A stretch of 64,000 bases of DNA from Uloborus plumipes (taxonomy: Eukaryota; Arthropoda; Arachnida; Araneae; Uloboridae), in the NCBI GenBank assembly GCA_038373865.1, contig JAXGGA010001128.1, positions 104,128-168,127 on the forward strand, read 5' to 3'. A model generated the notes under the pieces. That model was not told the origin of the DNA, made no database searches, and saw only the letters and a program-made list of their open reading frames with translations. This document shows positions 1-59,818 of the stretch, piece after piece; within the stretch, counting starts at the first letter, position 1; the number at the start of each line of letters is the position of its first letter. Both the position numbers and the translations under genes were made by a program.

Positions 1-26
1 AAACAAGTAACTTGAATACTAATTAC

Positions 27-48887
<48,861 letters not shown>

Positions 48888-49526
48888 CTAGGGATGGAAA
48901 GGAAATGTTGAAAACAAAAACAGTAATAATAAACATGACATTAACTTTGAAGTTTGGCCCTATATAATGATGGTAATTACATTAGTGAATTTAAATAAAA
49001 ACTTTTTTTTAAAAGTCCTTTCACCGATATATGATTATTCTTCTTCACCTAAAACTATGTAGGAAACAATGAAAGCGCTCAATTTCTTCAAACAAAAGAA
49101 TCTCAATGTCATTGGAGTAGGGATAAAAATTTTCCAAGTAGATTATGATCGTCGGCAAAAATCTACAAAACACAAAATTTTCATTCCATTCTCGAATTCA
49201 GGAATAAATCTTTTGCAGATTATGTAATGTCATCACACGTTTTGGAGCAAAAAAGTTAGTGATGAGGCAACACTTAAAATACAAATTCTTCCATCATAAT
49301 TGTAACAATAAAACTAGAGTCGCGACCTCTTCAAACAAGTTACCTTGTCACCACTTAAGTTTCTTAAGTTTCGCATTTGTTCTGTTTTGTTCATGCTAAG
49401 TGTGTGCAATGTTTTACACATGTTTGAAATAAAAATGACAAATCCAGTTTATATAGGAATGCAATTCAATTCTTCGCCTACTTTAAGCTGTCCAACATGG
49501 AATTTTGCAAATATATTCATATTTTT
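48888..49526 (-). other. Intergenic or intronic, no recognisable feature
   Basis: Begins just upstream of the activation-loop exon. I looked for the preceding DFG exon and did not find it. AT-rich. Confidence 0.45.
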
Positions 49527-49828
49527 AACCCACTTTAACAAAGGAGAAGGTTATACAATTCGTCGGAGTTTTTTTTTTTTTTTTTCGTATGTCCACAGAT
49601 TACTCGAATACGCCTAGACCGATTTCAAAAATTCTTTTTTTGTTTGAAAGTTTTTTTTTTCCAATTGGTCCCATCGTCTCGTGGTCCGGGTTTGATAACG
49701 AGAACCTGCAGAAATCGATCGAAATTGAAATCGTGATCACAGTAATCGTAATAATGACAATTTTGAATGTAATTCTTCTCTGGATTACATAATGAAATTC
49801 ATTTCTACGGTCTTTTTGAAATTTTTAT
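49527..49828 (+). repeat. Helitron-associated repeat, copy 2
   Basis: Starts TTTTTAACCCACTTTAACAA and follows the 42027-42330 copy through CGTCGGAG, TGGTCCCATCGTCTCGTGGTCCGGGTT and CATAATGAAATTCATTTCTA. It lies just upstream of the MULE. Confidence 0.7.
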
Positions 49829-49839
49829 GTGTATGAAAG

Positions 49840-51790
49840 AAAATATGTATGAAAGAAAGCACTTGTACACTAAAAGGGATTTGCTCAACATTTTTAAAGC
49901 CTACAACTGTAGCAAAATCGAAAAAAAATCCCGAAGATCACGTGAGTGTTGATATTTATGTTGAGGAGAATTTGGCAAGTGACAAGGAAATTTTACTGTA
50001 CAAGCGACAAGGAGATGTTTCTTTGCATCATCTGAAAGATGAGGAATGCTTGCTAGAGAAAAATGATTTCGCTCTAGCACTTATGACTAATTTTCAGAAA
50101 AGGATGTTGCAGAAGTTTTCAAATGACACCATGTATATGGACGGAACACATGGAATAGGGTCGTGTGGTTTTGTTTTGACTACAATTGTTGTAATCAATG
50201 AATATAGAGAGGGGATCCCTGTCGCTTGGCTTATTTCTAATAGGGAAAATTCCGTTGTGTTGTCATTGTTTCTGAACCAGATCAAAAATATCATTGGAAA
50301 CCTGTGTCCGAAATATTTTATGAGTGACAAAGCAGAGCAGTACTTTAACAGTTGGGAAACAATCTTCGTAGAAGCATTAAAAAATTGCTTTCTCATTGGC
50401 ACGTTCATCGAGACTGGCAAAAGAACTGAAACAAAACCAAGCAAAAACCTGTTGCTTCAGATGTTTATAAAGGCTTGTGCCTTTTGCTAGAGGAGCGTTT
50501 TGTGGAGAAATTTGAGTTACTTTTAAGTAAGTGTATGGAACAGTTTGACTGCAATCCAGACACTCAATAATTCGGGCGATATTTCAGAAGAAAATGGGTT
50601 AGTGTAAAAGAAGAGTGGGCAAAATGTTATAGGGTTGGATGCGGCATAAATACGAATATGTACGTGGAATCCTTCCATAAAACATTCAAACACGGTGGCT
50701 TCTTCTTAAGAGGCAAACCGTGTAAAAGAATTGATAGATGCGTTGGTGCCCTATTTCAGTATTCTCGAGTTTCAGCCCGTAACAGATTGATTAAATTAGA
50801 GATGGGGAAAAATACATAGAAGACTACTGAAATAACTAAAAGACACAGATCAGCGGTGAATCTTCCTACTGCCTTAGTGAAAGAAGTAAGCTCAGACCTA
50901 TGGGAGGTTAAGAGCGAAAAATCATTAGATGCTCTTACTACTGAAGCAGATAACATTGTATACAAGGTAGTAAAGCTTTCCTCATGCAAAATGAATTGCC
51001 AAATAAGGTGCCACGACTGTGGCATCTGTCTACATTCATTTGCATGCAACTGCCCAGATGCTCTCACACGCACACATATTTGTAAACATATTCATCTAGT
51101 AGTTTTAAATACGAAAACAACATCCAGCGAAAACAGCAATCCCATTCCAATCAGTAGAATAAATAATTAGGAAACAGAAACGTCTGATAGTGAAGAAGAA
51201 AGAAGTATTATTCTAAAATCAATCAATCCTCCTACTGGATCCATTGAAACAATAAAACAAAACGTAATTGAAAAATGCCTCTAGATTCAAGAAACAGTTA
51301 AAAGTTGCACTGAGAAAAATATATTATTAAACGTGAGAGATCTTTTGGCCAATGCAAATCATGCATTGAGCCCGAACCTTAACCCTAGCAGTCACATTGA
51401 ACCAACAACAACTACGCCAATAGTTCTCCACAATAAGAAAATTGAGGTACAGCGGAGGTTCTTCTCCACGAAAAAAGCAAGGTAAAGTAAAAACGCCATC
51501 TTCGTAAATCCCACTCTTGAGGAAAAGATAGATTTAGAATACTACAGTATTTTAACTGACAGCAACAAATTCCCGAAAAGTGACCATTCATATTGCTTTC
51601 AGGACCTAAATACAGCTGAAATTGCTTCTTCTACTGTTGCTAGTAAACAAGCCAATATGCAGCTGAAACATAAAGATCTTTCACCCAAGGCATCGGATTT
51701 TTTAAAGTGCTTCATATCTTCAGAGAGATTCAACGCAATAATGGAAGGGAAAGACATAATTATTTGACAGCGATATTGAGGAAAATTTTG
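49840..51790 (+). pseudogene. MULE transposase with SWIM finger, decayed
   Basis: Mutator-like transposase. The first intact block (49849-50490) has the MULE core: MLQKFSNDTMYMDGTHG (first catalytic Asp region), IPVAWLISNREN, then KYFMSDKAEQYFNSW (second Asp region). After a frameshift near 50465, pieces continue: WAKCYRVGCGINTNMYVESF, then a SWIM-type finger (CNCPDALTRTHICKHIHLVV) at about 51045. In-frame stops occur near 50565 and 50817, and the tail is open only in pieces. Inactive copy. Host-side ends not resolved; a pogo-like MITE is inserted in its 3' part. Confidence 0.85.
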
Positions 51791-51847
51791 TTGAAACAGT
51801 CCCTGACACTGTGATAGATCTGATGGATGAGGAAGTTTGGATTAATA

Positions 51848-52296
51848 GTCAAACCCCGCTACAACGAACCCTCAGTGGACCGACTTGAAGGATCGTTATA
51901 ACCGAGGGTTCGCTATATCCGAATTTCAAAAAAAAAAGGTGGAATTCGGTAATATGTTATAATAATGAACATCATAATTGCACAGGTCTTCATTTTGTCA
52001 ATGTTTTCAGTCACAAAAAACTGTCCACAGTTTCTCTTTCTACTTTTTGCAATTTCTTACAACCGTTCATGTTTTTTCATTAGCAGAAACGCTGGTGACA
52101 ATAGATTTTGAGAGGAAAAATTTCTTGCAAAGTGAGGATTGGGTTTCGGCCAATTTTTTAGGATCGTTATTGCCGATTTTTCAGGTTTTGTGGATCGTTA
52201 CAAGCGAACAAAGTTACATTACTGACACAGAGTTGTAGATCGGACCAATGAAAAGGTTCGCTATAACCGGGGGTTCGCTATAGAGGGGTTTGACTG
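51848..52296. mobile_element. pogo/Tigger-like MITE
   Basis: The left end GTCAAACCCCGCTACAACGAA and the inverse of TTCGCTATAGAGGGGTTTGACTG are flanked by TA (51846-51847, 52297-52298). The interior repeats TCGTTATAACCGAGGGTTCGCTATA. 449 bp. It has lost two bases at the left end. Confidence 0.85.
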
Positions 52297-52318
52297 TATT
52301 AAAGAATTTGTTTCACCC

Positions 52319-52687
52319 TGTAGAGAAACCTTAACTCTTTACTCCTTTCCGCTTATATCTCCACTAGAGAGCGCTGCAAGCGCTATTAGAATACGTAAGT
52401 ATGTTATAATTTTAGAGAAGCACTTGGCACTTGAATTTCGGAACCTTCGAGCACGAGCTCTGCTCTGTGCAAGCGATTCAATCGCTTCCCTTTGAAACAA
52501 CATCATCAGCTCATTCTCCATGTATATAACCTTCTGTATATAGTGTTCAGTAGTCTTCATTAAAAATGTTAAAAATTTGACGAAAAAATCTTCATTTGAG
52601 TGTTGTGTCAAATTTGGAAAGAACCACTGATACATCTTAGAACTTAGCACTGATAGAAAATAGAACATCGAACAACCTTCCGTAACA
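52319..52687 (+). repeat. BEL/Pao 5' LTR
   Basis: Begins TGTAGAGAAACC and ends GTAACA, with the same organisation as the 3' LTR at 56902-57282 but several differences. Contains CTCTACTAGAGAGCGCTGCAAGCGC-type sequence. Followed directly by a primer-binding site. Confidence 0.88.
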
Positions 52688-52705
52688 TGGTGCAACGGCT
52701 GGGAA
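52688..52705 (+). promoter_or_regulatory. Primer-binding site (tRNA-Gly), diverged copy
   Basis: TGGTGCAACGGCTGGGAA directly follows the 5' LTR and matches the complement of the tRNA-Gly 3' end with two or so changes. A better copy is at 53037. Confidence 0.75.
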
Positions 52706-52811
52706 AAAAGAACATTTTGTGCTTTTGATGACAAAATTGGATTAACATTTTTAGAAGAAGACTGCTCAAGGTAGGCACTTTTGATTGTTTACAATTTCAA
52801 GAAATTTGAAA

Positions 52812-52979
52812 ATGGCATCTCAATCAGTAAAACAGAAGAGAACCCTTCTCCGTACATTAACTACATTGTTAATTAAAAGTATCGATACATATTTGGAAGA
52901 GCAAAAAAGATGAAGATTTAGACAACAGCTTAGACCTACTAAATATTAAAGAAACAGAACTTGACAATTTGGATGAACA
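52812..52979 (+). pseudogene. BEL/Pao gag N-terminus, sense fragment
   Basis: Opens with MASQSVKQKRTLLRTLTTLL..SIDTYLEEQK, then a frameshift, then acidic ETELDNLDEQ. This is the expected start of a BEL gag after the LTR and primer site. It is cut off at 52979, where sequence jumps back into the LTR end. Confidence 0.7.
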
Positions 52980-53054
52980 AATACATCTTAGAACTTAGCA
53001 TAGATAGAAAATAGAACAACGAACAACCTTCCGTAACATGGTGCATCGGCCGGG
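52980..53054 (+). repeat. Second LTR end plus near-perfect tRNA-Gly primer site
   Basis: The last ~57 bases of the LTR reappear here (ATACATCTTAGAACTTAGCA), followed by TGGTGCATCGGCCGGGAA at 53037-53054, a full complement to the tRNA-Gly 3' end with CCA. Immediately beyond it the sequence becomes antisense reverse transcriptase. Confidence 0.85.
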
Positions 53055-53212
53055 AATGCTTGTTTTATATCTGCAGTAAATGCTACTGGATAATATCTAA
53101 ATCTCAACAAAATGTCGAATATTTCCGGATACAAATTTGGGCCAACATGGAGACAGTCATTTAAAGAGGCAAACCCGGTTTCAGAGGCACTGCCGTCATA
53201 CACACTATTCTG
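53055..53212 (-). pseudogene. BEL/Pao reverse transcriptase fragment, inverted
   Basis: The minus strand reads [20 protein letters not shown] then [20 protein letters not shown] and [10 protein letters not shown]. This is the Pao-type RT stretch leading to the first catalytic Asp (ADIKQAF). It runs straight into the primer-site sequence with no spacer. Confidence 0.9.
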
Positions 53213-53823
53213 TGTTCACTGCTCTGTATCTATTAACATGTGACTGTAACTTCCGGGTTTCACATTGAGGGGAAAAAAGCTTCTTATCTGAACATTTATA
53301 GCGTCATATAATTTTCTCAATCTATTTACTTCGTTTGAGTTATTTACTGGTATTAAATTTAGAAGATTCAATATGTGTGTGTTGATTATCAAGTCGGTTT
53401 GACCAAATCTGTTCTAGAGTATTTCTACAGCGGAATCATAACTAGTTTCGAAATCGAAAATCCTTCTATTGCATTAGCAGCATTTCCTGTCAAAAAATTC
53501 TTCAAATAATTAAACTTCTCGACTTTCGAAAGTGTTGTGTTGTTATGAATTGTAACTTCGAAAGAGTTCCAAAAATTGGTCCAATCGCTATAATTTCCAT
53601 TGAATTTTTGAATTGACGTTTTCGGTAATCGGATATTACTTTGCGTATCAATTAGAGAGGAATTATGCGATGCTACATTAGTAACAGGTACAACATTACT
53701 TTCATTTGGGAGGTTTAATTTCTTGAAATATCGATTAATTTTACTTTTCGCTACAGTTATTTTATCTTTATAATCAATGGAAGTATTGATATCCGAATCT
53801 AGTTCCTTTTCATCGTCTATCAA
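53213..53823 (-). pseudogene. BEL/Pao gag fragment, inverted
   Basis: The minus strand includes LPKTSIQKFNGNYSDWTNFW then FEVTIHNNTTLSKVEKFNYL and FLTGNAANAIEG, the DUF1759 gag core, followed after a frameshift and one stop by NRLRKLYDAINVQIRSF and VKPGSYSHML. The order gag then RT is kept, but the part between them is deleted. Part of the rearranged element. Confidence 0.9.
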
Positions 53824-53836
53824 AAGTTGTATTTGA

Positions 53837-54051
53837 TTATAAAGATAAAATAACTGTAGCGAAAAGTAAAATTAATCGTTTATTATATTTTGATATTAGA
53901 AGCCTGTTGTCATTTCTATCCAAACCGGTAGAGACAAAAAGGTTTATTCTACAGGTGTTAGGTAGAATTTTTGATCCCATAGGAATTATTTGGGCTTCAC
54001 ATCTAGATTGGGACGAACCACTTCCTGATGATTTGATCTCCCAATGGAAAA
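53837..54051 (+). pseudogene. BEL/Pao pol fragment, sense, after fold-back junction
   Basis: The first ~43 bases repeat, in opposite orientation, the gag stretch at 53736-53780. From about 53880 the plus frame reads SKPVETKRFILQVLGRIFDP then IGIIWASHLDWDEPLPDDLI, the Pao segment linking RT to RNase H. It is interrupted by the MITE at 54054. Confidence 0.85.
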
Positions 54052-54053
54052 TA

Positions 54054-54429
54054 TCGCACCCTTGCTACAAAAGTGCCACAACTCAAAAAACTACGTTCTC
54101 CAGGAATTGCAAAAAGCTGTTCCGGGCTAATTGGGCACATTTTTGTATTTGTCAATATGAAGACCGATACATCTCAAACCATGATCGTTAGTCATTGTTC
54201 TATTCTCTACGACGGCTGGACGACAACTCAAGATACGGCATTTCAATGGAAGGGATCCTATGCATCTCGATAACAACAAAACGCCATAACTGGCCTTTGG
54301 CGGCTGATTTTTCAATGCAACTTCTGGCTCTTTTGAAGATTGGTAGAGACGTGTAAACTACGTCTAATGACAGTCATAACTCAAAAATTACAATTTTTGA
54401 GTTGTGGCACTTTTGTAGCAAGGGTGCGA
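54054..54429. mobile_element. 376-bp TA-flanked MITE inside BEL pol
   Basis: The terminal inverted repeat starts TCGCACCCTTGCTACAAAAG and continues ~37 bases with almost perfect pairing. TA flanks both sides (54052-54053, 54430-54431). Removing the element with one TA leaves the pol reading frame uninterrupted, so it entered an open frame. Tc1/mariner or pogo type by target site; no transposase. Confidence 0.9.
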
Positions 54430-54431
54430 TA

Positions 54432-56582
54432 TGGTGTGAAGAGTTGAATCAAATAAATGAATTCAAGATCCCTCGACATTACTTTTCCGAATTTTGCAGC
54501 TTTGACATTAAAAATCTAGAGTTACATTGCTTCTCAGACGCAAGCACAGTGGCATATGGTACAGTTGCGTATTTTCGTTTCACTACTAGTGATAAAGAAG
54601 TTCAAACTACATTCATTGCTTCCAAAAACAGAGTAGCTCCACTCAAGGAACTCACTTTGCCCAGATTAGAGTTAATGGGAGCATTGTTGTCCGCAAAATT
54701 GGGAAATAATATAGTTAAAATTTTGAACTTGAATATAAATTGTTACTTTTGGACCGATTCCAGCATAGTATACTTTTGGCTCAAAAAGCAGCCCGATGCA
54801 TTTAAGCCCTTTGTAAAGAATCGTGTGCAAGATATTCAGAAATTAACTTCACCTCATAATTGGGGACACTGCAGAAGTTGTGACAATCCAGCAGACCTAG
54901 TTAGCCGAGGAGCAAAAATTTCGAAGTTAATTAATGAACCCCTTTGGACACAAGGTCCACCCTGGCTGAAACTTTCGCCTGACCTTTGGCCGAAATTGAT
55001 TCCCGAAAAGGTGGAAGAAGAATCCCAACTAGAGTATAGAAAGAAATTCCTTCATACACATGAACTGGAGTGTATAGTGAAAAATAAAGAAGATCCGATT
55101 GATTTGTCAAAATATAGTGACTTGGAAAAAATGCTGAGAGTCACAGCATGGACAAAACGCTTCATCTCGAAATTAAGAAAATCTAGTATTGTACAAGGAA
55201 CTCTGACCACTGAAGAACTGCAAGAAGCAGAAAATTTATTGATAAGGAGTGAACAACAAAAATACTTTGGAGAAGAATTTAAATCCTTGAATGAAGGTAA
55301 TTCGGTTGAGAAGAATTCCACATTGTACAATTTAGCTCCTTACATCGATGAAAAGCAAATCCTGAGATTAGGAGGAAGATTGGAGTTTTCAGGACTTGAC
55401 TTAGATAACAAGCACCCGATTATCCTGCCAAGGAACTCCACGTTGACAAGACTGATAGTTCTTAAAGAGCATGAAAAAATCATGCACGGAGGAACATCTG
55501 CAACTTTGGCTAAAATTCGAGCTCGCTTTTGGATTCCAAAAGGTCGTCAACTGATTAAAAAGGTAATCAAAAGATGCTTGATTTGCCAGAAATATTTGGC
55601 AAAACCAGCTGAACAAATGACAGCACCTTTACCTAAAGATAGAATCCAAGAAGCTCCACCATTTTCCGTCTGCGGAACTGATTTTATTGGACCAGTGTAC
55701 GTAAAGAACTCTAAAGAAATGCAGAAATCATACATTGTTTTATTCACCTGCGCAGTTACTCGTGCTGTACACCTGGAACTTGTATCAAATATGTCGACGC
55801 AAGCCTTTTTACTTGCATTTAGAAGATTTTTAAGTAGAAGAGGAAACTGCAAAATTGTATATTCTGATAACGCTAAAACATTCAAGAAAGCGAAAGAAGA
55901 AATAGAAAAGTTTTCTAAAGTATTAAAAGATGATGCATTCAAGAATTTTATATCCAAAGAAAGAATACAATGGAAGTACATTATAGAAAGAGCCGCATGG
56001 TGGGGAGGGTTCTATGAACGCCTAGTTAGATCGGTGAAAGAGTGTTTAAGAAAAATAATTGGAAAAGCTCTTCTAACTTTTGAAGAATTGACCACGCTTC
56101 TGACTGAAGTAGAAACAGTTTTGAACTCCCGTCCGCTATCTTACACCTACAATGAGTTGAATGAACCACAGCCATTAACTCCCTCACATTTTTTAAATTA
56201 TGCTAAAACTGATCACAGTTACCCACTTCACTTTTCTGACCTCATCGCCAATACTTCTCCAGCCCAACTGAGACGAAGGAAGGAGTACCAAACAACACTA
56301 CTAAAGAACATTTGGCTAAAATGGAAAACTCAATATCTTCTAGATTTGAGAACTGGACATCGCTTAAATTCTACTAAGGAGGGAAAATCACTCAAGATCG
56401 GGGACGTGGTGCTACTTGAAGGAACAAACAAGAATAAGTTCTTATGGCCGTTAGGCATCATTACGGAACTTTTTGAAGGACGTGACGGTCTTGTTCGCGC
56501 CTGTGCAATTAAAACAAAGGACGGTAACTATAGAAGGCCTATACAGCTTGTGTATCCTTTAGAGACTGTAAATGAACAGTGA
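54432..56582 (+). pseudogene. BEL/Pao pol: RNase H, integrase, DUF5641
   Basis: Long intact open frame (54402-56582; the first 10 codons come from the MITE). RNase H: LHCFSDAST (D46 counted from 54402), LPRLEL (E90), FWTDSSIV (D119). Integrase zinc finger: H357, H362, C392, C395. Integrase core: GTDFIGP (D427), YSDNA (D489), GGFYERLVR (E539), so the D,D-E set is complete. C-terminal DUF5641-type region: NSRPLSYTYNELNEPQPLTP and GDVVLL..GTNKNKFLWPLG. It ends just before the polypurine tract and 3' LTR. The reverse transcriptase core is missing from this copy, so it cannot act alone. Confidence 0.95.
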
Positions 56583-56887
56583 AAAAAAAAAGAACTTTGA
56601 GAGACTTTGAGAACTTTCTTTCTCTTATTCCTTTTGAACATATTAGTTTGATCATTTAGAACTTTAATTTCTTTTTAGTGTTTGCTAAATTTATCTTAAT
56701 ATGTTTTATTAATACTCATTTAGTTATTGAAAATTTAGTATTTTGCATATAGTAATTTGAATTTATTAATATTTGTTTCTCTGTAAATATTTTTCTTTTG
56801 GTAATGCTATATTTAGTTTTGTTATGTTAAACTGTGTTTATTATGTTTCAGTTTATTTCATCATTTTGAATTGTAAACTCGACGAGT

Positions 56888-56901
56888 TTAGGTGGGGAGT
56901 G
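56888..56901 (+). promoter_or_regulatory. BEL polypurine tract
   Basis: TTAGGTGGGGAGTG lies directly before the 3' LTR start TGTAGAG, the expected site of plus-strand priming. Confidence 0.75.
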
Positions 56902-57282
56902 TGTAGAGAAACCTTAGCTCTTTACTCCTTTCCGCCTATATCTCCACTAGAGAGCGCTGCAAGCGCTATTAGAATACGTAAGTATGTTACGTATGTTATA
57001 ATTTTAGAGAAGCACTTGGCCTCTTGAGATTTGAACTTCGAACTTCGAGCACACGAGCTCTGCTCTGTGCAAGCGATTCAATCGCTTCCCTTTGAAACTT
57101 CATCATCAGCTTCTTGTAAATAACCATTTGTACATAGTGTTTAATTGTAGTGATTAAAAAATGTTAAAAATTGGATGAAGAATTCTTCAATTAAGTTTTG
57201 TGTCATCTTTAGAATGAACCACCGATACATCTTAGAACTTAGCATGAATAGAAAATAAAACAATGAACAACCTTCCATAACA
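56902..57282 (+). repeat. BEL/Pao 3' LTR
   Basis: TGTAGAGAAACC to ATAACA, aligned over its length with 52319-52687; the differences include a 9-base duplication (ATGTTACGT). No matching target duplication flanks the two LTRs (TTTCACCC before, AACTTATT after), so the element did not arrive as one simple insertion or was rearranged later. Confidence 0.9.
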
Positions 57283-58560
57283 AACTTATTATTTCTTGGT
57301 CCAAGCCGGACGTTCTCTGCCTACAAGAAACCTGGTGCGAGGACTCTAAAATCCCAATTATTAGTAATTATGTTTGCTATTCTAAAGAAAGAACCCTTCC
57401 AAAGAAAGGAGGGGGAGTTTGTATATACGTCAAAAAATCTAATCCTTCTCATGAAATCCAAATTAACTGCGAAGATACTGAGATCGAAATGAACAGTATG
57501 AAAATTTCTTCAAACAACGAAAACATCCAGATTATCAACTGCTACCGCCCTCCTGGTCCAATTAAAGATGATGTCATGAGAGTATTAAATAATACAAAAA
57601 ACAAAAATCAAATTTACGCAGGAGACTTCAATGCCAGGCATGTGTCTTTAGGTGACTCTTGTAGCCATCACACAGACTAGACCTCTGTTTGTTAAACGAT
57701 AAAACCTCTACCAGACACAATAGAGGAAAAAAAGACGGCATCCTGGACATTATTAGCATGAGTAAAAACCTAATCTTAAACTACGATATTCATTATTGTA
57801 CTGAAACTCGAAGCAGCGACCATTACCCTCTCTTAGTAAAATACATGGAGAGCAGGATCCACAAAGTGATAAAAAAAAATTATACTAACTGGGAGATAAC
57901 TAAAATACACATTGCTAAGGAAATCAATAATAAGAATAACTTCACTGATGGAAGTTTTGAAAACTTATTAATCATCAATAACTTTAATATTTTAATCTCC
58001 AAATGCGTCAACGAAAATTCCAAAACTATATCCTATGCAGACAACATCCAAAATCAAAAATGAGGGGGGGGGGGTTGCGAATTGCGCAAAGAAAAATACA
58101 GAAAAAAATAAAGCCTTTACCAAAGCAACCCACATCCAAAATATGAAAGACTGGATGCGATACTATAAATACAAGTTGGCAGTATTCAGACGAGCAATAA
58201 AAAAAGACAAGGTTACCTTTTCGGCGAAAATCAATAAAAACCTAAAAAAACCCAGAGATATTTATAAGTCAGTTAACAAACTGAAAAACGGTATTCAAAG
58301 GGAAAGAATTGAGAGCAATATGGTCATTGATCATAATGGTAACAAACTCATGGACAAAGAAACCCAAGCTAATCTGTTTGCGGAAGCCCTTTTCTCTAAA
58401 ACTTGCAACACGAATAATATCATGCTGATTAATCAGAAAACAAACAACAGATGTAACATATCACCCCTTCACTAAAAAAGAGTTCAGTAATGCTGTCAAA
58501 AGCATCAAAAACACATCACCTGGCTCTGACAAAATATCAAACAAAATGCTAAAACATTTG
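57283..58560 (+). pseudogene. Non-LTR retrotransposon ORF2: endonuclease and linker, broken
   Basis: Starts inside the AP-endonuclease domain: SKPDVLCLQETWCED, KKGGGVCIYVK, INCYRPPG, YAGDFNARH, then SSDHYPLLV, the catalytic series of LINE endonucleases. A stop near 57678 and frameshifts near 57690 and 58065 (poly-G run) break it. The linker then continues as NKAFTKATHIQNMKDWMRYY and so on. The 5' end is cut by the BEL 3' LTR. Inactive. Confidence 0.88.
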
Positions 58561-58589
58561 TCAGAACTGGCCGAGCGGGGGCCGTTTAA

Positions 58590-58927
58590 TGATGCTGAAG
58601 TTGTGTGATTGAGAACATGATTGGGCCTGATTGTAGACACCAAAGTTTTTATTTACAGTACATATGTACAAGGATGATGATGAGATGATGGATAATACAG
58701 ATGAATCTATGAATACAGCTTAAGCCTGGCAAGAGCCAGTACAACCCATCTCGTACTCCACGAGAAGAAAAACAACCACCTCCTGTATCAACGGGACCGA
58801 GATACCTCCAACCTCTCTCAAGCACTTCCAGGGGTCAACTGCCCCCTCCGTTGCGCGCCGTTCGCTCCTCTCCCTCACCCCCTCTTTCCCACTGTTGGAG
58901 AGGCGCTTTGCTGACTGTGACAACATT
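58590..58927 (-). mobile_element. Possible solo LTR inserted in the LINE
   Basis: GC-richer block between the linker and RT of the LINE. Read on the minus strand it runs TGTTGTCACAGTCAGC to CTTCAGCATCA (TG..CA ends) and has GTAAATAAAAACTTTG, a polyadenylation signal placed as in an LTR. Short TTTA flanks on both sides. Exact ends and class uncertain. Confidence 0.45.
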
Positions 58928-58939
58928 TAGCGAAAGAAG

Positions 58940-59818
58940 GAAAAAATTTGTTACTACAAATCTTTAACCAAAGCCTCAAAACTAGCAAAGTCCCTGCTCT
59001 TTGGAAAACCTCTATGATAATACCTATCAAAAAACCAAACAAAAATAGTAGTCTCATCAATAACTACAGGCCGATTGCTCTAACACAAAGCTCATGCAAA
59101 CTTATGGAGAAAATTACTTTAGAAAGGTTAATCTGGTGGGAAGAAACGTATACAATTTTTCCCGACTTTATATTTGGTTTTAAAAAAGAAAGAGGAACTG
59201 AAGATCGTCTTTTCAAAATGTTGAACGAAATAAGAAACGTACGGGAAAAAAACTCTCCATATCTTATAACTCTGGATATCAAGGGAGCCTATGATAATGT
59301 ACAACACAATATTTTAATCAACAAGATATACAAAACAAATCTAGATGAGAATATTGTCAATCGGATCAAAAATTTCTTCACCCAAAGAATTTTCCATATA
59401 AAATGGAGAAACCATATCTCCGATGAGAAAACATATAGTCAAGGCCTCCCACAAGGATCCATCTTATCGCCGTTTTTATTTAACTGCTTCATTTCGGACT
59501 TGGATGAAATCCAAAACGACAACAGTAAAATATTTTCTTATGCGAATAACAAAACCTGCCTCATACAGCATAAAGAAAATGACGAAGCTATCGTTACGGT
59601 ACTTAACACGATTAACAAAATATCAAAATGGGCGAAAAACAACATGCTAGAATTCTTTCCGAAAAATGCGGAATCCTTAGCATGTCGCCTGGTAAAGACA
59701 AACCAACTTTCAGACTACAGATCCAAGACGCAAATGCTACCTGGAAAACCCACCATAAATTTCTTGGAGTTATAATAGACAATAATCTAAAATGGAAGAA
59801 ACATACTGAGCTAATATA
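58940..59818 (+). pseudogene. Non-LTR retrotransposon ORF2: reverse transcriptase, mutated active site
   Basis: Continues the LINE: VPALWKTSMIIPIKKPNKNS, NNYRPIALTQSSCKLMEKI, FGFKKERGTEDRL, LITLDIKGAYDNVQH (first catalytic Asp), GLPQGSILSPFLFNCFISDL, then FSYANNKTCL where FxYADD is expected. Both Asp of the YADD box are replaced by Asn, so catalysis would be lost. A frameshift near 59690 shifts the end (HKFLGVIIDNNLKWKKHTE) to another frame. jockey/R1-type RT by motif style. Confidence 0.9.

Noticed and set aside
50094..50444. 116-codon minus-strand open frame
   Set aside because: It is the antisense of the MULE catalytic core, whose plus-strand motifs are clear.
55052..55981. Minus-strand open frames within the BEL pol region
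   Set aside because: Shadows of the plus-strand RNase H/integrase frame with no recognisable domain.
58720..58926. 68-codon minus-strand open frame in the LTR-like block
   Set aside because: Composition-driven frame in a GC-richer insert; no motif.
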